Origin: Micropterix aruncella
Lineage: Eukaryota > Arthropoda > Insecta > Lepidoptera > Micropterigidae
Length of the DNA: 64,000 nucleotides
Assembly: GCA_944548615.1 (NCBI GenBank)
Contig: OX155967.1
Span: 25,821,898-25,885,897 of the forward strand
Reading direction: 5' to 3'
The translations under genes and the position numbers were made by a program. Every line of letters starts with the position of its first letter. Positions within the stretch are counted from its first letter, which is position 1. Below are positions 1-10,900 of the stretch, piece by piece. The notes under the pieces were generated by a model. It was not told the DNA's origin and did not search any database. It saw nothing but the letters and a program-made list of their open reading frames with translations.

Positions 1-119
1 GATTTATAAATAGGAAGTCACTGTTCATAATCTTATAACCCAAAAAAATATAACCTTTGCCGTTCACTTATGCCAATCGATTGTGTTTGTGTTTATTTAC
101 AAGAAAATCGATGTTACAA

Positions 120-1330
120 GTTCACCGGCAGCTGTGGGCTGAGGTGACAAGAGACCTTGAACGCTATGGGGGTTAAGAAGACCCAGAAAGATTGGTTTGA
201 GGTATGGTACATGTGTTTTTATAGGAAATCTTTTTTGAACATTTTTTAATAAAATCTTGTTAAACTTTCAGAATAAATTGCTAGCCAAGAAGACCAAGCT
301 GAAGCTGCGTAAGATTACAAAGGAGCAGCAGAGAACGGGAGGCGGCCCACCAAAGGAGCCGAAGCTGACTGATGCGGAAGACATTGTGGTCACCATAGAA
401 GGGTGGTCAAGCATAGTCGGTCTACGCGGGACCACTGAAACTGTGAGTATTGCAGTTGAGAGGTTACCACGACCGAAGTTCTGTTGTGATCATCATGTTA
501 GGTTGCCAATAAATAAAACGAATGACTAATATAATTAAATTATTTTACAGCGTATCCAAACGCTTTCGCAAAATGAACCGGTGGCTGGACCGTCTAACAT
601 GCAACAGAGCATGATGCGGGTGTTTCAAAATCCGTAAGAATTTTTTTAACTACATACAATTTTTAAATACTATTCTACTATTGAGTTTTAAGATTGAGCT
701 ATTTATTATTTTACAAGAAATGACGACTCCGTTGCATCGGAAACCAGGAAGCAGAGAGCGGGCAGCCGAACCGTCGATGCAGTGGGATCGGGAAGTGCCC
801 AGAGTGATATTAACCGTAAGAATGTTTTTGGTAACCGCTAAGCGTTGCGGGAAAAGGACGGTAGCACAAGCATTGTCAGCATATATAGAGTTATTTTTGT
901 TGATTAGCAGGAAACGCTCGAGGCTATGATGGAAGTGCAGCAGGACAGAGCCATCTCGTTCGTCGCCTCATAGGCCCAGTCGGCCCATCGGCAGGACACA
1001 TCAGACTACGTAAGTTACATTAACACAAAATAGTTGACAGGTGAATGGTTTCATAATCTAATAGTGAAATATTTCCTCGCAGGGGTGGGAGCCGGCAGGA
1101 TCGGCTGAAGGCGTCGAGGTGGAGGGGACGATGGTGGAAGCCCATTCCGAGAGCGGTATGCAGAGCGCGCGGGAGTACAGCCCGCAGAACGTTCGTGTTG
1201 GCAGTCCGCAGAACATTGGCACTGCAGCAGAACGCAGTCCGCTGAGCGTTCACATGCGCAACACCCACTCCTTGGGGTCGTACTCCGCACGGGGCCAGAG
1301 CCTCTCAGAATAGTGATCCGGCAGTGAGGG
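120..1330 (+). pseudogene. Harbinger-type Myb/SANT accessory gene, degenerate
   Basis: This is a multi-exon remnant of the DNA-binding accessory protein that accompanies PIF/Harbinger transposases. Visible exons are about 120-201, 271-442, 551-633, 718-815, 912-1012 and 1083-1313, with GT/AG borders (for example gtgagt at 443 and ttttacag before 551). The second exon encodes a basic stretch and the diagnostic TGGGPP motif near residue 28, followed by LTDAEDIVV. The first exon is shifted by one base just before VKKTQKDWFE, and exon 5 carries an in-frame TAG (VAS*AQS), so it is dead. The last exon is a low-complexity Ser/Glu-rich tail (SPQNVRVGSPQN). The family is inferred from the TGGGP signature and from the opposing transposase remnant immediately downstream. 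Confidence 0.6.
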
Positions 1331-1530
1331 CGATGATAGACGGGGCTGCAAGGCAGGAACGGGCCATCGATTGTTTAGGGCTACAGATCTTAGCAGCCGC
1401 CGAAATGATCGCCAAAGCGCTTACGCGTTCAAGCGATTACTTTATTTTATTTATTTCATATTTTTTCTTGAACCATTAAAAAAAACTAGGTAAAGTTATA
1501 TTGTTTTATTGTCAACAAACATTTATTCGT

Positions 1531-2034
1531 AAAATATCAAGGGAAATGTTTTCTCGGGTGCTTTAGGCCGCATTAAAAAATGTCAGCGTTATGTTGTCTC
1601 ATCTTTTGTCAGGTCCTTTTGTTATCTTTTGTCGCATTCAAAGATTGCATATCTTAACTGTCCCGGACGTGTCGCTCCTCGTTCAGCATATATGAAATGA
1701 TAAAAGTTTCCTTTAGCCCTTTCTAGACTTCTCTATTGCTATTCTATTAAAAATAAATAGGCCCACCTAACTACTCGAGTATCGGATCGTTTCTCCTCAA
1801 TGTCAACGTAAAATATCAAGCGAAATGTCTCCTCGCTATGGTGTCTCGGGTCCTACGAGCCGCATTCAAAAATGGCATATCCTCAACTATTTCTCGAATG
1901 TGTCGCTCCTCGTTCACCATTTCTGAAATGATAGAAGTTTTGTTTAGCCCGTTTGGATTTCACTATCGCCATTCTATTACAAAAAAGAGGCCAACCTAAC
2001 TCCTCCGGCATAGGATCGTTCCTCTTCAATGTCA
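1531..2034. repeat. Diverged tandem duplication of Harbinger 3' region
   Basis: Bases from about 1531 to 1802 and from about 1809 to 2034 are recognisable copies of each other, with a period near 278. Both contain a gtaaaatatcaag start, a tcgctcctcgttca block and a tcctcaatgtcaa / tcttcaatgtcaa end. Only the second copy stays joined to the transposase reading frame. The copies differ at many positions, so the duplication is old. Confidence 0.6.
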
Positions 2035-2520
2035 AATTATGAAGAACCGCTACGGCTGTTACAATTCTTGATGTTGGGTCATATTGTAGCATCTTATTGT
2101 AGCTGTTACAATTCTTGTAGCATCATATTGTAGCTGTTACAATTTTGTAGCTATTACAATTTTGTAGCTGTTACTATTTTGTAGCTATTTTGTACTATTT
2201 TGTAGCTGTTACTATTTTGTAGCTATTACAATTTTGTAGCTATTACAATTTTGTAGCTGTTACAATTTTGTAGCTAGCATCATATTGTAGCTGTTACAAT
2301 TCTTGATGTTGGGTCATATTGTAGCATTGTACGGCTTTTACAATTCTTGATGTTGGGTCATATTGTAGCATCCTGTGCTTGTGTAGGCATCGGAATCTGG
2401 TTTTTATCAAACCAAAACAATTCTCGATGCCCACTCTCGTTCCTGTATGAGCAATATTAAATCTCGCTTCGGGGGTGTTATCTTTAACCTCCGCATATGG
2501 AGTTATTAGCACCACGGCAA
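1840..2520 (-). pseudogene. PIF/Harbinger transposase, C-terminal fragment
   Basis: On the minus strand the sequence encodes the end of a DDE_Tnp_4 transposase. At 2515-2340 it reads ...HTGTRVGIENCFGLIKTRFR, the block holding the third catalytic acidic residue (E of IENCFG), followed by MLQYDPTSRIV. At 2090-1890 the same TSRIV block recurs, followed by AVAVLHNLTLKRND, the conserved C-terminal helix. The two parts are separated by an expanded short repeat array, so the frame is lost. The gene converges on the Myb/SANT accessory gene at 120-1330, the usual two-gene layout of Harbinger. The first and second catalytic residues are missing. Confidence 0.72.
2080..2340. repeat. Tandem array of tgtagctgttacaatt-type units
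   Basis: A run of roughly 15-20 base units of the form ttgtagctgttacaatt and ttgtagctattacaatt repeats many times. It is bounded on both sides by the same coding block (cttgatgttgggtcatattgtagcat), so it appears to have grown by slippage or unequal exchange inside the transposase codons for MLQYDPTSRIV. Confidence 0.75.
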
Positions 2521-2730
2521 AAGAGGGTGTATCCAGAGTCTCTTAAAATGCAAGAAAAATATTTACATAACTACAATGATGGGAAAGTTAAGTAAAAAAA
2601 GTAGGTAGCTACCTAATAGCCATTCGCCGGTCATTTCCTCAATGTATCGTCCTTGCAAAAACTCATTCACATTCGACATCTGCCAAATTGCACTGTCATG
2701 CGTTGAGCCAGGAAACATAGCATTGACATA

Positions 2731-2869
2731 GAAATAAGAAATGAGTTCGCTACTTTTATTCTAAATAGACAAAATAATTAAAATTTTTACTTTGCTTAGG
2801 ATAGGTAATACTTAGGAAAGGAAATAAGAAATGAGTTCGCTACTTTTATTCTAAATAGACAAAATAATT
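2731..2869. repeat. Direct repeat of 49 bp at a 90-bp spacing
   Basis: The 49 bases at 2731-2779 recur at 2821-2869 essentially unchanged (gaaataagaaatgagttc ... aaaataatt). The 41 bases between them look like unrelated AT-rich sequence. No gene is seen here. Confidence 0.8.
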
Positions 2870-2940
2870 TAAAAATGTTGATTTTTTTAAAATTTTATTT
2901 TCTACAATTTAACTAATAAAAATGCCATGATCTTGTCATC

Positions 2941-3250
2941 CAAGAGGAGGCTAAGGCAGCCGCTCTAAGACTAAGAGCAAATGGACTGTGGAAACAAAAC
3001 GCCGAAACACCACACTCAAAAATTCTGAAACGGGTTTTAGAAGAAATACCTCTTCTGGACGCACCCATGGACAGAATAATATGCCATCATGTCTTTGATC
3101 GTAGATACCATATCCAACTCATTGCAGAACCAGCAGATCACTCTGGTACAAATGAAGTAAGGATATACACACAGATGGCTCCAAATCCACTCAAGGTACC
3201 GGAGCCGGCGTCTTCTCAAATGATCTAAACATCAAAAATCAACTACCCTA
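2941..3250 (+). pseudogene. Non-LTR retrotransposon RNase H, N-terminal half
   Basis: An open frame reads from EEAKAAALRLRANGLW through to EVRIYT, where a two-base excess in an ACAC run shifts the frame. The next frame continues TDGSKSTQGTGAGVFSND, the first catalytic-Asp block of retrotransposon RNase H. The fragment stops abruptly at about 3250, where Penelope-like sequence begins. The missing half has a close relative at 20725-21380, which starts about where this one ends, so both probably come from one family of the R1/I/Jockey type. The clade is an inference. Confidence 0.72.
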
Positions 3251-3389
3251 GGCAATATAAAATCGAAGACTATCGCGGTTGTTTGACATTATAAATAGGA
3301 TAGAAAACGAATTTACCGCGTGATATTTGTAGGACCCGACGTTTCGGTGACGTTGCAGCCGCCGTTGTCTAGGGTAGACTGAAGAGCTG
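3250..3389 (-). repeat. Penelope-like element 3' non-coding end
   Basis: The bases downstream of the Penelope reading frame contain cccgacgtttcggtgacg (about 3337-3354), a sequence I associate with the terminal repeats of Penelope-like elements. It directly abuts the RNase H fragment on its left. The exact element end was not determined. Confidence 0.5.
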
Positions 3390-3803
3390 TCAGTCCATTG
3401 TTTTGCGGGTAAGCCGCAAACCGCTGCCGCCACTGCGTAGGTTATAACGGTGGTGGGGGGCCGGGCTCGGAGCGCGGGAATTTTTAAAATCCGTCTTGCA
3501 CACAACACTCACTGTATCCTGTTTTACGTCTTTGCGTTCGGCGTTCGGCGGCGGGAACATTTTAAGAAGAGGGTTCCACGTAGAAGAGAGTTTGTAGCCG
3601 TCATCTCTATTGAAGTTCGGAGTTCTTCTTATTTCAATGGCTTCCCGGATCATGCGAGGAAAGTAGAATTGTTCCTTGGATAGAACAATGGGATTTTGAA
3701 ACTGCATCCAGTGGTTACTTCCGCTATCCAATATATGTTCGCAGATCGCCGATTTTTCTCGCTGAACGTTTTTAACAGCTTTGATGTGTTCTGTCAGTCG
3801 CAT
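3390..3803 (-). pseudogene. Penelope-like element C-terminal (GIY-YIG side) fragment
   Basis: The minus strand encodes about 137 residues matching the very end of Penelope-like polyproteins, downstream of the GIY-YIG endonuclease core: RLTEHIKAVKN, KSAICEHILDSG, FPRMIREAIEIRR, NFNRDDGYKLSSTWNPLL. These elements code for a reverse transcriptase followed by this endonuclease. The reverse transcriptase and the GIY-YIG motif itself are absent. The upstream end is cut at a near-perfect palindrome at 3807-3838. The reading frame inside the fragment is intact. Confidence 0.82.
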
Positions 3804-3806
3804 TAG

Positions 3807-3838
3807 TCCGTATTAGATCGCACACGATCTAATGCGGA
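3807..3838. repeat. Palindrome with 14-bp arms
   Basis: The arms tccgtattagatcg and cgatctaatgcgga are inverted copies with a single mismatch around a caca centre. It sits exactly between the Penelope-like fragment and the Harbinger element, so it may be a junction or a small fold-back left by an insertion. Confidence 0.7.
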
Positions 3839-4771
3839 CGAAACTCAAAAACCGAGCATATCAAGAGCATTCTTACCATACAGCTCCCTCCTCGCTTATA
3901 AAAGTGTCTTTCAATACATTGATCGGCGAACTGGCATTTCGATGTCATCAATATCCACAATCCCCGGTACAGTCAGTGTGTGATGAAACTTGTAACCATC
4001 TCTTTTACGAACAAAGTTATGTAAAATACAGCAGGCTTTTACAATGTCTTCAGTGAATTCTACAGATACATTTAATGGATGATGCAGTATTCTCCATTTA
4101 TTAACTAATATCCCAAAGGCGCACTCAATGTGACGTCTTGCCCGAGATAACCTATAATTAAAAACCTTTTTTTCAAAATTTAAATGTTTACCGGAAAAGG
4201 GTCTTAACATATGTTCAGATAGACCAAACGCTTCATCACCAACAAAAGAGTAGTTTATGGAGTTAGAAGTGCTCGAAATTGGTTTTGGTGGTGGGATATG
4301 AAGCGTCTAATGTTGAATTTTCTTAAATAATTCAGATTCTTTGTATACAGTCGAATCTGAAGCTTTTCCGTAGGAGCCCACGTCTATGAATGTGAATACA
4401 AAATTTACGTCACAAACAGCTAGTAGCACTACGGAAAAAAAGTGTTTGTAGTTGTAATACAAGGATCCGCTATCTTGAGGTTTAATTATCCTGACATGTT
4501 TGCCATCAATCGCTCCTAGACAGTTCGGAAAGTTAGCGTGCTCTTGAAATCCCTTGGCTATATCATTCCATCCTTCCTCAGATGGCGGTGGCATGCATAT
4601 TCCTTTTAATTTGCTATGAATTATTTTACATGTTTCTTTAACAATCATTCTTGCAGTCGAAGAACCGCATCTGTAGGTGAACTCAAAATCATTAAATGAA
4701 CATCCAGTAGCAAGATACCTGAAAACAAAAATATTAAAATGAATTAGGTTATTTAGTTTTCGTAAACGTTA

Positions 4772-5063
4772 GTTAGTTAGTTAGTTTGTCTGGGCTTTTT
4801 CACGCACTTGACCTCTTGATTGGGCCGTTGTGCGTGGCTCATGTTTCTATTTATGTTACTCCAGCCAACCCAGGCTGTCCCAGAAGGTTAGCAGCCTGTT
4901 TGGGTTGCTACAGGCCTCCGGGACAGATGCTGGAGATTGTAGTATTCTTGCCCGTTGCTCTGCCACGCTCCTGCATTCCATGAGCACATGCTGTGGCGTT
5001 TCTTCTTCCTCCATGCATCCTCTGCATAGAGGGCTGTCTGTCACACCTATGGTAAACAGGTTG
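4772..5063 (-). mobile_element. 5'-truncated non-LTR retrotransposon with 13-bp TSD
   Basis: The minus strand encodes the extreme C-terminus of a non-LTR ORF2, with a zinc-knuckle-like block (CRGCMEEEETPQHVLMEC) and a stop near 4856. A short 3' UTR follows and ends in a (CTAA)n-type tail. The insertion is flanked by ttcgtaaacgtta at 4759-4771 and 5064-5076, a 13-bp target-site duplication. It lies inside the Harbinger transposase intron. Its last ~58 bases match the small insertion at 48350-48407, so the two are copies of one family. Confidence 0.85.
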
Positions 5064-5100
5064 TTCGTAAACGTTACGTATATTTGTTATTTTTTCACAG

Positions 5101-5753
5101 CTCTCCAGCTGCAGAAAAAGTGGAGAAGTCTCCGCGACTGTTTCAGAAGAGAGCATCGCATACAGACCACGAGCAAGAGCGGTTCAGGATCAACAACGCG
5201 AAAACCATATATATATTACCAGCAATTATCTTTCCTGATTAACGTAGCGGAAACAAGACCAGAAAAAACACGAGAGACTAGTCTACTGGGGCTAGAAGAA
5301 GAATGTACCTACTGCTATTGAAATGAATAAGCCAAAAAAGATGAAAATGACCCAAAAAAATCCGTGCATTCAACAGGAACAGGAGCTACTAGCTACTATA
5401 TCTCAGCAGAGTTAAAAAGCAATACACCTCAAAGCCATCTAGAAGACGCCGACCGAAACTTTCTTATGTCTTTGTTGCCGCATATGAAACAGATTCCGGA
5501 TGATGATAAGCTTGATGCTCAATCGGAGTTGTTGATGGTCTTAAAAAGATATAAACCACGTCCAGTACAGCATTCAGGATATTTTACCCAATCTCGACCC
5601 TACCCTACACCGGCACGCCAACCCACTTATATCCATCAATCAGCTTCGGGCTATCAAGCGACATCACCAAATCAGTCTACGGAAGCGTCTGAAAATCCAC
5701 AGAGTATTGAGTCTTCCAATGAGTCCTTCATTGAAGAACTCTATTCTATGTAA
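5101..5753 (+). pseudogene. MADF-BESS protein fragment
   Basis: After a ttttttcacag acceptor, the frame reads LQKKWRSLRDCFRREHR ... SGSGS ... YYQQLSFL, the second half of a MADF DNA-binding domain. After two stops and a small shift, the frame from 5364 reads DADRNFLMSLLPHMKQIPDD followed by KLDAQSELLMVLKRYK, a good BESS motif, then a Pro/Ser/Gln-rich tail ending at 5753. MADF-BESS proteins are insect transcription factors and are also encoded by some Harbinger elements as accessory DNA-binding proteins. The first half of MADF is missing. It lies on the strand opposite the Harbinger transposase, within its intron. Confidence 0.75.
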
Positions 5754-6090
5754 TAACCTAACTAACCTATGTATAACCTATATTCTATGTATAACTTAAC
5801 TATTCTTACTATGGTCTTTAATAAATAATAATAAATAAATACCTACATATTCTTACTATGATCTTTAATTGAATGTAAAAATTAGGCTTGATGGTATGAG
5901 GCAAGTAATTCTCAATTATTTGTTATACATATATAGTTAAGCGCTTTGGAAATATTGTAATTTCGTCATGTAATTTTGTCGACATTTCGTATTTAGGTTC
6001 TTTTATCGCATTCGTTCGTTAGTGTCAACCACCAGTCAATCGACGACGCGCGGTTATTTTGTTTTGTACCTACTTGGAGGTTAAAATAAA

Positions 6091-6472
6091 ATGTCTTTTG
6101 AAAGAATTGGTTCCGGCAAAACATTAACAGGCCAATCTCGTGAAATAGTGTACAATGTTTTTAACTATTTTATGCATCATGATAAAAACTGTGATGGTGA
6201 AGGCCGTTTAATGAAATATTTGTACGGTTTGACATCAGAGGCGACTGGTGTTTCTCAGAGAAGTGTTCAACGAGTTGTTTGTGAAGTGTGCAATCAAGTT
6301 ACAGCGGCTGTTAAAGCGTCAACATCACAACCATCTACCTCAAGGGAAGAAGAGCTACCAGTATGCAAAACATTGCCGACTGTACAAGTTACTTTCAGAA
6401 CACCGGGTAAGAAGCAACCAAGGTTAGCAAAAAAATCTACAGTAGCGATTATACAAAATAATATTGTAGTTG
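6091..6472 (+). pseudogene. Transposon helix-turn-helix protein, 5' exon only
   Basis: The frame begins with ATG at 6091 and reads MSFERIGSGKTLTGQSREIV, then YNVFNYFMHHD, then an HTH-like segment TSEATGVSQRSVQRVV, and a Ser/Pro-rich linker. I recognise this as the N-terminal DNA-binding part of an insect transposon protein that usually continues into a DDE_3 (IS630/Tc1-like) domain, but that identification is from memory. The frame runs into antisense Harbinger exon 1 sequence from 6473, and no downstream exon was found, so it looks like a truncated 5' piece. Confidence 0.5.
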
Positions 6473-6815
6473 CTATGTTACTAACCTTAACGTAATAGCC
6501 AGCCTTTCTGCAGGAGTGATGCTTTTTCTCAGTTGTGTATCCTCACGCTTCAATTCATCATGTAGTATTGAAAGTAACTCATTAAATGAATTCACGCTCA
6601 TCCTGAAGTATTTGAAAAATTTTTCGTCGTGCATTTGGAGCTCATCAAAAAGCAAGGAAAAGTGCCCACGTTCTTGGCGAGAGGTTAGTAGTGAATGGAC
6701 CCAATAACGGCGATGGATAGCTCGTACTCTCCGCCTTCGCCTTCGCAGGTTAAGCACCAAGGCAAGTGCAATTAGAGGCTTCATATCCACTCACAAGATG
6801 AACGCGACCGACCGA

Positions 6816-6925
6816 ACGCAGATGCAAATGACAGCTCTGCGTCTAGTCGCAGCGACAAGACGCAGATGCAAACGACAGCTCTGCGTTTTGTTGCAGCGAC
6901 TAGACGCAGCGACAAAACGCATAGT
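6816..6925. repeat. Subterminal 44-bp repeats next to Harbinger start codon
   Basis: Units starting acgcagatgcaaa at 6816 and 6860 repeat with a 44-bp period, followed by a partial third copy. Within them gcgtctagtcgcagcgac and its relatives form inverted pairs. The array lies just upstream of the transposase ATG (6784, minus strand), in the position expected for the 5' UTR or transposase-binding region of the element. Confidence 0.65.
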
Positions 6926-7029
6926 GTGCGCAGGCATTTAGGCAAAACTCGAATTTCGAAAAATTCTAGAACATTTCTATTTTTATTATTATTATTATTA
7001 TTTTATAGCATTAACAGCTTTAAGGGCCC

Positions 7030-7690
7030 ATTCACATATTTTTTCCAGAAAGGCAACAAAAGTGGATTTTTGGTGTTCTAATTCCAAGAAATATAAAGAT
7101 TTCTACAAACTTTAATTACTGAATTACCTGGACCATTTCTTGATGTTGTCCATAGCGGCCTTTAATTTTAGATGTAACAAATATTATTTACTTATTTATT
7201 AATTTTTTTTCAAAACAATGTTTTATTTTATTTATTTTATTTTTCTTAAAAACATACAGCATAAAAAAATACGTATAAGCATAATATATATACCAGTAAC
7301 AAAGCCAATGATGAATTATTCAGCCCATTTTCCGAAAGTCATTATTCGTAAAACGCTCGGAAGGCAAACTTTGAGCTCTAAAATACAGTAATATCACTAC
7401 AACGACAACCGTATACATTTTTTTTAATGTCCGTCATGTATTCTTGATGTACACTACGGCTTTCTTTTTTTCGTTTTTTGACCACATATCCAAGGTATAC
7501 ATTACTTACAATTACACAAAATTAAAAAAAAATCTTCCTGTATCATTCTAATTTTCTCAAAAATAAAATAAGATTCTTATATAATACTTATACTATATTA
7601 AAGTTCACTCTTTTAGCAATACGACATAATATAAATTATTGTCATTAGATAGGAGAAAACACTGTAAAAAACAAATAGAAATTGTGTATA
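7030..7690. other. AT-rich non-coding stretch with retroelement-like tail
   Basis: No gene is supported here. From about 7205 to 7330 a T-rich run is followed by ttaaaaacatacagcataaa, resembling the (minus-oriented) A-rich 3' tail of the CR1-like element at 26527-26610. The resemblance is loose. The rest is plain AT-rich DNA. Confidence 0.4.
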
Positions 7691-7929
7691 TATTTGCTTG
7701 CGTAAGAGAAGAGCGCTCAGTGCCGCGGCAGCGATTGTCGGTGTAGGGTCTGCGCGCCACGCTATCGTTCTATAGTGCAACCGATCAATTTTGATCGCGA
7801 AAGTACTTTCTGTTAGTACCTTGATTAATTATATTAATATTTGCAAAAACTCATTTTGAATTGTTTTTATATTATTTATGAAGTACTTTACCATTTACAG
7901 TTTTGTTTATTTCTAGTCGAAAAGGGACA

Positions 7930-10900
7930 TGGGTCGAAAAGGGACTGTGTACAGATGTGTTGGAAAGAGAAAATATACAAATGAATTAAAAAATGCAAAT
8001 CAAGCAAGGTAATGTTTTTCGCATGAACTTTATTATTGCTTTTATATGTTTCCGCAATTTAATGTAAATCTGAATGCAACTATTTCAGAAAGAAAAAAAA
8101 AGATGATAACTCCGTCATGATTGAAGATTCATTTTCATCTCAACTGGATACGGAATACATTGACATGAACCAAGTTTCACTCACGTCTCAGGTGAATACG
8201 GTAAGAAATTATTCCATTGCAATAATTTAAGTCGTAATGCCGCCACTAACTATTATATTTTATCGTAACTTGTTTTATTTATGTTTTAGATACCTAACTG
8301 CGAAATAACTTCGACTTATATGACGAATTTAAATTTAACACCTGAGAAACTGTCACTGCCAACACATGATGAGACAGATATGATGATGACAATAGAAAGG
8401 CAAGTAGACAACAGTACCGTAAGTACTTGTTGATTATGCAGGGTGGAAACAATAGGTGTGTCCAGCCGATAATTTCGTTAAAATTAAAAAGATAATATGA
8501 AACTTTAAACTGGTATCGAAACTACGCTGCCTAAAGAACAAAACGATATAAATAGATATAAATATATACATTTTAAAAACAAGATTATGTTTAATGACCT
8601 AAATAGTACTAATGAACGAAAATGTTTGTATGTATTGGTGAGATTTTATATGGACATTTTGATATCGCTAATTTTATATGAACAATTGTTAACATAATAG
8701 TTTTTACGACTGAATCATGCATTGTCACCGAGTTTACGTATATTTGCAAAGTTTCAGGTCTCTTAGTAGTCGGGAGGCGATTAAAAAATCGGTTACAAAA
8801 TTTGCGCACAGGCAAAAAACCGAAGAGTTAAATAAAATCTTGTGATAACATGAAATAATAAACATGTTTTGTCCGAAAACTATAATCAGAGATGTTTTAA
8901 AAAAAATATGGAATTAGTTATTATTATTTTTTTGATAATAATTGGCATTGTTTGCAGCACAAATTTATTTGTTCTTTAAAGATATTAATTTATGTGTTTT
9001 TTAAAAAGCCAGTGTTTAGTTGAGTGCGATAGTAGTGTTTAGTTGAGAGCGATGTATGGGAGGCGCAAATGTATAAATTTTAAATGCATTTCAGTATTTT
9101 TTTCATATTTTTTATGTCATATTATGCATTTAACGACACAATTTCAATACTAGTTTAAAGTTTTCTAATAACTATTTAATTTACCGAAATAATCGTTTCC
9201 ACCATAATTAACATAATAAGCATTGTTTCTTCTCTTATATTATGCATTCGTCACCACTAATAAAAAAATGCATAATTATTTCAGGAAGCAGGTCATGTTG
9301 TTGAGGGACGGAGAATAATTGATTTCCAATACTTTATGAATCAATTATTTGAAATTGAGAAACATGGTGAGAAATTCGGCTGCAGACTGAATAATCTGAA
9401 ATTGGAGCAAGAAAAACAAACAGCACTCATCTCAAAATTTTGTTTTAAATGTCGTATATGCGGTTCTACTTTTCAATTAAGAACATGTGACGATAGTGCT
9501 CTAAAATTTGATGTAAATGCTGGAGCAGTATTAGGAGCCATTGTAATAGGAATCGGCTTATCGAATCTCAACGAATTCAATGCTTCAATTGATTTACCAT
9601 CTATGCTATTCCGATTATTTAGCAGTACACATGATGATGTTGCTAAAAAATGGCGACTAACTGCCGAAGAGTCAATGCAAGAAGCTGCCAAACAAGAACG
9701 GGAATTTGCAATATCAGTGATGTCAGTGATGCAGGAATAGCAATGGTGCCAGTAGAAGCTGATGCATGCTGGAGCAAACGATCATATAAAACAAATTATT
9801 CCGCCTTATCTGGTTGTGCAGCAATCATTGGGGAACATACAGGAAAAGTTCTGCACATTGGAGTTCGTAACAAATATTGCGTTATCTGCGTTCGCGCCTT
9901 AAGGAAAGGTTTGACACCACGAGAGCACAATTGCACAAAAAATCATTCTGGTTCATCCACCAGCATGGAACAAGCAATTTTGGTTGAAGGTTTTAATAGC
10001 TCGATAAAGGAAAGAAATCTTATATACAGTATATTAATAGCTGACGGTGACTCGAGAACATACAAGAGCATTCTCGAAAGTAGACCTTATCCTGACGACC
10101 CTGTACAAAAAATAGAGTGTACCAACCATTTGTTGCGCAACTACAACGGAAAGAATATGCAATTGCAAAGAGATACCACGATCCCTCTTAGTGAACGCAA
10201 ACTTTTGACCGGAGATCGCCTTACTAGGTACGTACTGCTATCCGCTCTGCAAGCAAGTATAGAAAGAAGAAAATGACTTCACCGATATCAAAATACTTAA
10301 TTTGCAGAAAGACATATTAAATAGTACACTACATATTTTTGAGGACAGTGCAGATTATTACTGCACACCGGAAAGAAAAGTAGAACAAAATGTTGTTCCA
10401 ATGGTGCCAACTTTAATTCTTAAATTGCGGAAGAACGCATCTCAGCTGGCATTTAATTCCAGGAGCCTTCTGCAGAATTTTACAAATAATCGTGCCGAGC
10501 AATTTAATAGTGTAGTAGCCAAAGTAGTGGGTGGCAAGAGAGTAAATTATTCATTGAAAGACTCTTATACAGCACGCTGCTAAGCAGCAGTAGTGGCTTT
10601 TAATAGTGGTAAACCATGGGACAAAAGCCCAGGAAAAACTATAAAAAAACTAGAGCTAAAACGACATGCCAAAAATATAAGTGCAATAAAGCGCAGCAGA
10701 ACCAAACTTAATTTTAGTAAAACTGACGGGCATTATGGTAATAAATGTCAACGCCCAGATATAGAGCAAAATGATTTTGACATTGCGAAAGAGTTGTTCT
10801 TAAACAACCTTAAACAACAGGCATTGAAACGTTTTGAGATCGAGCGCAGTACTATATTACAAGCAGAAAGCGCATTGTGGCTCGAACTTTGTCGTAGCAT

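Larger units (their letters stand above)
3911..6784 (-). pseudogene. PIF/Harbinger transposase (two exons, one nonsense codon)
   Basis: Exon 1 is 6784-6486 and exon 2 is 4718-3911. The donor (TTAAG|GTTAGT) and acceptor (TTTTCAG|GTATC) join to read LAITLRYLATGCSFNDFEF, the expected Harbinger continuation. Domains in order: N-terminal WVHSLLTSRQERGHF and FRMSVNSFNELL, then the DDE_Tnp_4 core with CLGAIDGKHVRI (first Asp), SYGKASDSTVY region (second Asp nearby), NYSFVGDEAF, and RRHIECAFGILVNKWR (Glu). A single in-frame TAG at 4309-4307 (KKIQH*TLH) interrupts the core; otherwise the length is near full. The 1.77-kb intron holds a non-LTR insertion and two plus-strand gene fragments. The protein would cut and paste the element at TWA sites. 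Confidence 0.85.
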
